A DNA stretch of 64,000 nt, from positions 1 through 64,000 of the forward strand of contig CADEGH010000011.1 in NCBI GenBank assembly GCA_902826835.1. Direction: 5' to 3'. The position numbers were made by a program, and so were the translations under genes. Each line of letters opens with the position of its first letter. The first letter of the stretch is position 1. Below, piece after piece: positions 59,701-64,000 of this stretch. This stretch comes from an uncultured bacterium. GTDB lineage: Bacteria > Planctomycetota > GCA-002687715. The notes beneath the pieces are model-generated. The model was not told the origin of the DNA and did not search any database. It worked only from the letters and a program-made list of their open reading frames with translations.

Positions 59701-60176
59701 ACACGCCGGTGATGGGGGTGTCCTGGAATGACGTCCAGACCTATCTCGAGTGGCGCAATGCTCGAGCTCTGAAGGACGGCTTCCCTTGGACCTACGATCT
59801 CCCCACTCAAGAGGAGTGGGAGAAGGCCGCCCGTGGAGTCGACGGGCGCCGATTTCCCTGGGGCAATCGCTTCGATTTTTCCCTGACCGTGAGCGCCCAC
59901 CGCAAGCGTGGGTTCTTGCACGAAGCTCCGGCAGGGTTCGAGCCGGCCGATGAATCCCCATACGGGGTTCGCGATCTGGCCGGCTCGCGCCAGGAATGGA
60001 CGAAGTCGCGCTTTGCCGCGTCCGATCCCTTGGCGCCACCCGCCTATCATTTACGTGGAGGGGCGTGGGGCTCGGCGATCAGCAGTGTTTTTCGCGCGGC
60101 CGGACAAGGCTACAGCGATGCCAACTACGTCGGCGGAAGCACAGGCTTCCGCCTCGTCCTGCGGCCGCGACCGTGA
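56796..60176 (+). CDS. serine/threonine kinase fused to PDZ and FGE-sulfatase domains
   Basis: The protein has 1126 residues. The kinase domain (about 45-365) has GRGGMGVVYLAMD, VALKML (Lys76), LIHRDIKPANLMV, DFGLARD and GTPAYLAPEQ, with a Thr/Ser-rich insert at about 150-190. A membrane span lies at about 378-402 (ASVLAASIIITLAGGGFAL). Coiled-coil helices (410-600) follow, then a PDZ-like domain (about 660-735, VTPGSRAEREGLMVSDLVVAIGG). Residues 868-1125 are a formylglycine-generating-enzyme-like domain (GFVFIPGGEFRFGGDP, GVSWNDVQTYLEWRN, LPTQEEWEKAARG, GVRDLAGSRQEW, STGFRLVLRP). The C-terminal part is probably outside the membrane as a sensor or binding head. FGE catalytic cysteines are not evident, so it is likely non-catalytic. 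Confidence 0.92.
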   Translation: MNETPTEHNSGPSPSLPVPPPEDLAVFEATGISKQSPMVGRVLAERYEILSELGRGGMGVVYLAMDRRQNQSVALKMLMGSAARSPDMRLRFQREAETASRLSHPGICGVLDFGEYEGLPFLVMDFVKGTTLDAVIEKAKAAADPGHPELPQDDPAATLIIKPKTGTQRTLLPKSQESDRTSAVAVDHMVKLLEKAARAVHAAHELGLIHRDIKPANLMVTPAGNPVLLDFGLARDLSAQGQTLTESGQIVGTPAYLAPEQVRGDRAAIDRRTDIYALGVTLYECLTLERPLHGETRDQLFHDILVGNWVSPRRRNPRIPVDLEIIVQKAMDRDIRRRYATAAELADDLKRVAAYEPIRAKRLSLWVRGQRWTGKHPAKASVLAASIIITLAGGGFALQQMITRAQALADRHLDAESQLQAGRFDAALEALAQARDAGLDPSEDFALRTRIEAARRDADEHARKLRDREAALAAIAEAKSLETRHDELAARVQLLRETLDRERRTVFSAAATDAERGAFAQRESALLELEAQAEEDLRRAYEALERAARLDAPWGPMTAATQEAFASHFLGRWRAATAAGDDLRAARFRADVERFDPEGRHRHGLSGEATLRIQSAIAGAELFLFRYGAYERIRPDNPVPRLVPVPTLGPRESSTDRIGSHFHAGDPALVITGVTPGSRAEREGLMVSDLVVAIGGEPAQDRALIREIAAESGLPDLESWRIRSIVELNGIPIETRFDWLMAPPAEEGKKDIIRVRDFPGALEVERRHVAVASARRIVESPVTASLTIHVLRSGQPLELTLAAGEVLGVQCELSAYPLVVAAGNRLSLNEILRVEPGSYLAVARAPGRTPTRFPVHLPHGGEAQFELYLPPEGGIPRGFVFIPGGEFRFGGDPEAVHPILGESRPLPPFLIARFEVTNQEWFEFLNDPAIFANLSADGNRRLIPREQTQLLAELTEDGKAWTWKAGSKDTPVMGVSWNDVQTYLEWRNARALKDGFPWTYDLPTQEEWEKAARGVDGRRFPWGNRFDFSLTVSAHRKRGFLHEAPAGFEPADESPYGVRDLAGSRQEWTKSRFAASDPLAPPAYHLRGGAWGSAISSVFRAAGQGYSDANYVGGSTGFRLVLRPRP

Positions 60177-61610
60177 TCAGGGTTCGTAGGGCGAGGGGAA
60201 TTGGCTCGGCGTCGAGCGCGACTTGTAGACGATTTGAGGCTCGGTGGTGGAACCCGTGTTGTTGATGCTGTCGAACTCGTTCAGGCACATGAGCATCGCG
60301 GTGCGGAGATCGACCCCCGGGATAGGCGACGGCTGCGGAGGATCGCCCGGTCCGGTCAAGCCGGCGCCGGGCGCACAGAGCAAACCACTCACGTCCTGGA
60401 ACATCTGCGCCAGGGAGACGAGTTGGCCGTTCTGCATCCGGTCGATATAGATCGAACCCTGCATGAATCCGCAGGTGTTGTTGAGGATCGCGGCCGCAAC
60501 CTGGGCCGAGAGTTGATAGCCGGCGTGTCCTCCTGCACCCTGCCCCACGATCCACCCGCTGAGGGCTGCAAATGCGGTAGCGAATGTGGCGGGAGGCTCC
60601 GGCACGAGAAAGATGGACAGGCTCGGATTCGCGGTGGAAATCGGCCTTCTCAGGCAGGTGAAATTCAGCTCCTCGCGCCAATCGGGATCACAGGCCAAGA
60701 GCAGACTTTCCCCTTGATTGTGCCAAAACCCGCGAGTGCGCCCCGCGCCCACCGCCAGTTCGAATTCCACGTTCCCGAAGTCCGGGCCGGGCACGTTCGC
60801 TTGCCCCGCAGCCACCAGGCCAGTGCGCGCGTTTGTGGACAACCAAATGGCCCCGGGTTCGGGGATGTAGCCGGGAGAGGGGGGAAGTTCCCGGATCTCG
60901 TAGATGGCAGACGGATCGAAGGGCCGCATGAATTCATAGCGGCCAGTGGCATCCGTGAAGGTCACGTCTTCGAACTCTTCGTCGCGCCAGATCTCGATTC
61001 TCCAGCCGGCGAGCGGAACTTCACCCCCGGGTTGGTTCTGCCACGTGCCGTCTTCGTCGAAGTCGTAAAACGCGAAGCCCGTGATCGTGCTCTGCGCGAC
61101 GGGCTTCATCACGACGAAGTTTTGGGCGAGACTGCGATGGGGAACAAATCCGTGGAAGCCGGCCGGCTTCAAGTGGTACTCCCACACCGGGGTGACCCAG
61201 AGTTTGTATTGGCACATCGCGCTCACGGACATTCCGAAGGGCGCGACGCTGAGTATGCGGGACGGAGGACAGGGGGCAGAATTGAGGGTCACATGAACCC
61301 CGTTGCCCGTCGCGATCCGGCCGCCGCGGACGGTGAACCTTCGGTCCTGGAGAGGATCCGTCGACAGCAGATTCACTCCCGAAGGGTCCGTGACCTGGAA
61401 GTAGTAGTCGCCATCGACGGGCTGGTTCGTCGTGCAGTTGGTGAGCGCCGGTCCGAGGTAGAAGTGGACCTGCGACGGGCTCGTGAAACACGACTCGGGC
61501 ATGCCTAGAGCGTTGGTCACGGCGAGATGACCGGTGACTTGGGGAAAAAAGAAGGGTGCAGAAACCAGGACGGCGAGACCTGGCAGGCACCCCCGGATGG
61601 GCTGAAACAT
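60177..61610 (-). CDS. secreted protein with SdrD-B-like domain
   Basis: The protein has 477 residues from the ATG at 61610 (GAGGAG 8 bases upstream) with a signal peptide (about 1-24, LPGLAVLVSAPFFF). Residues 40-170 form a beta domain with two or three cysteines. Residues 180-275 match the SdrD-B-like fold (GFAFYDFDEDGTWQNQPGGEVPLAGWRIEI within it, then FTDATGRYEFMRPF), which often binds calcium and stiffens surface proteins. The C-terminal 200 residues (TRGFWHNQGESLLL and VAAAILNNTCGFMQG) resemble domains found in planctomycete cell-surface proteins. It converges with the kinase-FGE gene with adjacent stops. Confidence 0.75.
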   Translation of the reverse strand: MFQPIRGCLPGLAVLVSAPFFFPQVTGHLAVTNALGMPESCFTSPSQVHFYLGPALTNCTTNQPVDGDYYFQVTDPSGVNLLSTDPLQDRRFTVRGGRIATGNGVHVTLNSAPCPPSRILSVAPFGMSVSAMCQYKLWVTPVWEYHLKPAGFHGFVPHRSLAQNFVVMKPVAQSTITGFAFYDFDEDGTWQNQPGGEVPLAGWRIEIWRDEEFEDVTFTDATGRYEFMRPFDPSAIYEIRELPPSPGYIPEPGAIWLSTNARTGLVAAGQANVPGPDFGNVEFELAVGAGRTRGFWHNQGESLLLACDPDWREELNFTCLRRPISTANPSLSIFLVPEPPATFATAFAALSGWIVGQGAGGHAGYQLSAQVAAAILNNTCGFMQGSIYIDRMQNGQLVSLAQMFQDVSGLLCAPGAGLTGPGDPPQPSPIPGVDLRTAMLMCLNEFDSINNTGSTTEPQIVYKSRSTPSQFPSPYEP

Positions 61611-61853
61611 CGGTGGGCTCCTCGACGACCCGAAGGATGGAAGCGCCCCTGGTGGAGAGGGGCGCAGGGCTGGAATCGGGTCGTGCTCACCATACGCGAC
61701 TGCCTCGATCCCTGTCACAAAAAGGAGGAAAAAACAGCAATCCCAGCGAGACGTTTTGTCATGGCACTCAGAGCCGTACCGCTTCCTCTGGGCTGGATTC
61801 CTGTGACCCCGAATCCGTCCCGTCCAGGACCGTGGACTCTGCTAGCCTTGCGG

Positions 61854-62357
61854 ATGCTCTCCGCTGAACCCACGCTCCGCCCCCGCCCGCGTTCCCCCCT
61901 CGAGTTCGTTCACGAGAGTGTGATCGCCGCTACGCCAGAGCGAGTCTTCGCGTTTCACGAGAGCCCGGAAGCGTTGACGCTCCTCATCCCGCCGTGGGAG
62001 AAAATGCGGGTGAGCACCTCCAGTGGCTCCCTCCTTCCCGGCAGCCGCGTGGTGCTCGAGGGACGCGCCGGTCTCATTCCCGTACGCTGGGTCGCAATCC
62101 ACACCGAGTACGATCCCCCACGTCTCTTTGCCGACCAACAAGTCTCGGGCCCCTTCGCCTACTGGTACCACCGCCACGAGTGCCTCCCCGCCCCCGGCAA
62201 CCAAACGCTGCTCCGAGACCACGTCGAATATCTCCCTCCCCTCGGTTTCCTCGGCCGCCTCATCGCCGGCCCCCTCATCCGCAAGAAACTGACCCGCATG
62301 TTCACCTACCGCCACGAGGTCACTCGCAAGGCGGTACAGGCTACGGCCACGCGGTGA
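61854..62357 (+). CDS. SRPBCC-fold (START-like) protein
   Basis: The protein has 167 residues, with the start at 61854 chosen because the family pattern begins about 15 residues later. LEFVHESVIAATPERVFAFHESPEALTLLIPPWEKM is the opening of a SRPBCC ligand-binding domain of the YbjT/SulA-neighbour type. It continues with VVLEGRAGLIPVRWVAIHTEYDPPRLFADQQVSGPFAYWYHRHEC and ends in YRHEVTRKAV. These proteins bind hydrophobic ligands and often accompany NAD-dependent epimerases. The partner gene is not adjacent here. It converges with proA 24 bases away. Confidence 0.85.
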   Translation: MLSAEPTLRPRPRSPLEFVHESVIAATPERVFAFHESPEALTLLIPPWEKMRVSTSSGSLLPGSRVVLEGRAGLIPVRWVAIHTEYDPPRLFADQQVSGPFAYWYHRHECLPAPGNQTLLRDHVEYLPPLGFLGRLIAGPLIRKKLTRMFTYRHEVTRKAVQATATR

Positions 62358-62381
62358 CCGCTCCTTGTCGAGTCCTGCCGG

Positions 62382-63704
62382 TCATGGTTCGAGTTCTCGA
62401 TGCAAGAAGGCGCGCTTGCCGGGGCCGTAGTCGGAAGCGATGTGGCCGTGGCCGCGGAGGAGGTAGCGGGTGGTGAGGAGGCCAGCGATTCCGACAGGGC
62501 CGCGGGCGTGGATTCGGCCGGTGCTGATGCCCACTTCGGCGCCGAGGCCGAAGCGGTAGCCGTCGGCAAAGCGCGTGCTGGCATTGGCGAAGACGGAGGC
62601 GGAGTCCACTTCGGCGAGGAAGCGGGCACAGGCCTCAGGGTCTTCCGAAACGATGGCGTCCGTGTGGGCACTGCCGTGCGTGGCGATCCACGCGAGGGCT
62701 TGATCGAGCGAATCGACGACCCGGATCGCCAAAATGAGATCGCCGTACTCTGTGGCTCCGTCCGCTTCGCCCGCGGCTTCGGCGTAGGGCAAATGCGCCC
62801 TCGCGGCTTCGTCCGCCCTCATGCGAACTCCGCGCGCGTGGAGGGCCGCCCCGATCGACGCCAATGCGGGTAAGGCGTCCCGATGAATGAGCAGAGTCTC
62901 GGTGGCATTACAAGCGCTCGGCGAATCACACTTACCGTCCAAAGCTAGTCGGATCGCCGTCGCAGGATCGGCCGCACGGTCCACGTAGAGAGTGCAGATA
63001 CCCTCGGCGTGGCCCAGGACCGGAATCCTGGTCGAGCGCTGCACTAGTTGGACGAACGCGTTCGAGCCCCGCGGTATGACCAGGTCGATCAGTCCGTCCA
63101 TCGCGAGGAGGGGCATGAACGCCTCGCGTCCCTCGATTCCCTGGATGGCCGCGGAGTCCAAACCCGATTCCGCCAACGCCCATCGGAGCCCCTCGACGAG
63201 AATCCGATTACTCTCGAGAGCCTCCGCGCCGCCCTTGAGCAGCACGGCGTTCCCCGAGCGGAGAGCAAGGCCGCCGATTTGGATCACCGCATCCGGGCGA
63301 CTCTCGAATGCCACGAGCACCACGCCAATGGGGCTCTGGACTTGCTCGAGCTCCAATCCGCGGTCGAGTTCGCGACGGATCAGGACTCTTCCGATCGGGT
63401 CTTCGCTCCGAGCCAATTGAGCCAGCCCTTCCTGAAGGACTTGGAGCTTCGACTCGGTCAAACGCAGCCGGGAGAGCAACGGCGCGGCGAGCCCTTCGAG
63501 TTCGGCGCGGCGCAAATCGAGACCGTTCGCATAGAGAATCCGCGAGCGTTCGCGGGTGAGAAAATCTCCAACTCGTTCGAGGGCGCGAGTGCGCGTCGCC
63601 GCCGGGGCCACTCGGAGTTTGGTCTGGGCGGACTTCGCGGCACGAACTCGGGTCACGAGATCGGAGGGCGCGGGACCGGACCTCTCGTTCGGAGTTCTGC
63701 TCAT
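62382..63704 (-). CDS. proA: glutamate-5-semialdehyde dehydrogenase (gamma-glutamyl phosphate reductase)
   Basis: The protein has 440 residues from the ATG at 63704, which overlaps the proB stop (ATGA). The sequence follows the ProA order: IGVVLVAFESRPDAVIQIGGLALRSGNAVLLKGG, then IPRGSNAFVQLVQRSTRIPVLGHAEGICTLYVD, then DSPSACNATETLLIH with the catalytic Cys, then FGLGAEVGISTGRIHARGPVGI near the end. The catalytic and nucleotide sites appear complete. It reduces gamma-glutamyl phosphate to the semialdehyde in proline synthesis, using the product of ProB, encoded directly upstream. Confidence 0.95.
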   Translation of the reverse strand: MSRTPNERSGPAPSDLVTRVRAAKSAQTKLRVAPAATRTRALERVGDFLTRERSRILYANGLDLRRAELEGLAAPLLSRLRLTESKLQVLQEGLAQLARSEDPIGRVLIRRELDRGLELEQVQSPIGVVLVAFESRPDAVIQIGGLALRSGNAVLLKGGAEALESNRILVEGLRWALAESGLDSAAIQGIEGREAFMPLLAMDGLIDLVIPRGSNAFVQLVQRSTRIPVLGHAEGICTLYVDRAADPATAIRLALDGKCDSPSACNATETLLIHRDALPALASIGAALHARGVRMRADEAARAHLPYAEAAGEADGATEYGDLILAIRVVDSLDQALAWIATHGSAHTDAIVSEDPEACARFLAEVDSASVFANASTRFADGYRFGLGAEVGISTGRIHARGPVGIAGLLTTRYLLRGHGHIASDYGPGKRAFLHRELEP

Positions 63705-64000
63705 GATTCGAGCACCAAGTTTTCGCGCGCCACCACCGCATGACGATTGCGAGTGCCGCTCGGTCGCTCGCCTTGCGTCCACTTACGCACCGTGTCTGCA
63801 TCGACGCTCGCTTGACCGCGCCCGAGCGACTCGCCGTTCGGGCCCTTGAGCGCCACGACATCGCCGGCCCGGAATTCACCCTCGGCGCTCACGATCCCCG
63901 GAGCCAAGAGGGAGGCGCCACGTTCCCGAAGGGCGGAGACCGCACCTTCGTCCAAGTGCAAAGTCCCGCGGAGCGCGGTGGCGAAAGCGATCCAGCGCCG
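63701..64000 (-). CDS. proB: glutamate 5-kinase, C-terminal part (gene runs off the window)
   Basis: The last 99 codons are present and the 5' part lies beyond position 64000. RRWIAFATALRGTLHLDEGAV marks the junction between the kinase and the PUA domain of ProB, and the following segment (GIVSAEGEFRAGDVVAL and SLGRGQASVDADTVRKW) is the PUA domain. It phosphorylates glutamate as the first step of proline synthesis. The stop overlaps the proA start, the usual proB-proA order. Confidence 0.9.
   Translation of the reverse strand, partial: RRWIAFATALRGTLHLDEGAVSALRERGASLLAPGIVSAEGEFRAGDVVALKGPNGESLGRGQASVDADTVRKWTQGERPSGTRNRHAVVARENLVLES

Noticed and set aside
1..64000. tRNA or rRNA genes, riboswitches, phage structural genes
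   Set aside because: None was recognised by eye. Short RNAs could be missed without a covariance search, so absence is not claimed as proof.

Overview
The window is GC-rich, densely coded DNA that most resembles a free-living member of the Planctomycetota. This is inferred from gene content, not from a marker gene: a PVC-type cytochrome c with beta-propeller and HEAT repeats (19737-23147), a ThuA plus DUF1080 (3-keto-glycoside hydrolase type) fusion, Hanks-type kinases fused to PDZ and FGE-sulfatase domains, and many large membrane-anchored or secreted proteins of unknown role. No rRNA, tRNA, CRISPR array or phage structural gene was recognised.

Layout. 0.1-7.8 kb: four tandem, membrane-anchored proteins with carboxypeptidase-regulatory-like (beta-sandwich) segments, at least three of them paralogues. 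8-14.6 kb: a CBS-domain protein, a WD40 protein, a TetR regulator with two matching candidate operators, a PPP-like phosphatase and a matrixin-like protease. 14.8-19.7 kb (minus): a four-gene carbohydrate operon (ThuA-DUF1080, MFS symporter, sugar isomerase-like TIM barrel, Gfo/Idh/MocA dehydrogenase), divergent from the PVC cytochrome. 23-32.4 kb: secreted or anchored proteins, a sigma-like factor, a histidine phosphatase, a DUF2780 protein, an Imm50-like protein and a thioredoxin-TPR-toroid fusion. 32.5-37.7 kb: a decayed accessory island with a truncated CARF/RtcR-like gene, a YhcG-type PDDEXK nuclease, a broken HATPase regulator, three IS21-type end scars, and a DUF1883-TIR gene that, with a neighbouring 89-residue gene, has the layout of integron gene cassettes. 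38-41.6 kb: two paralogous secreted beta-propeller proteins. 41.6-51 kb (minus): an oligopeptidase B-like S9 peptidase, a three-gene operon (OYE-family flavoprotein, NRAMP-like transporter lacking the metal motif, DUF993), a SUKH protein, a ParE toxin pseudogene and an enolase-superfamily enzyme. 51-60.2 kb: two regulatory-domain/PDZ proteins divergent from a kinase pair, the second of which is a kinase-PDZ-FGE fusion. 60.2-64 kb: an SdrD-B-like secreted protein, an SRPBCC protein, and proA with the end of proB.

The most notable region is 33-37.5 kb. It holds a TIR effector gene bounded by one well-formed and one broken attC-like site, next to remnants of other defence or RNA-repair-type genes and IS21 scars. 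The kinase/FGE/PDZ locus with its divergent PDZ paralogues is a second candidate for an uncharacterised envelope-signalling module. The family names come from recognising sequence motifs by eye and have not been checked against databases.
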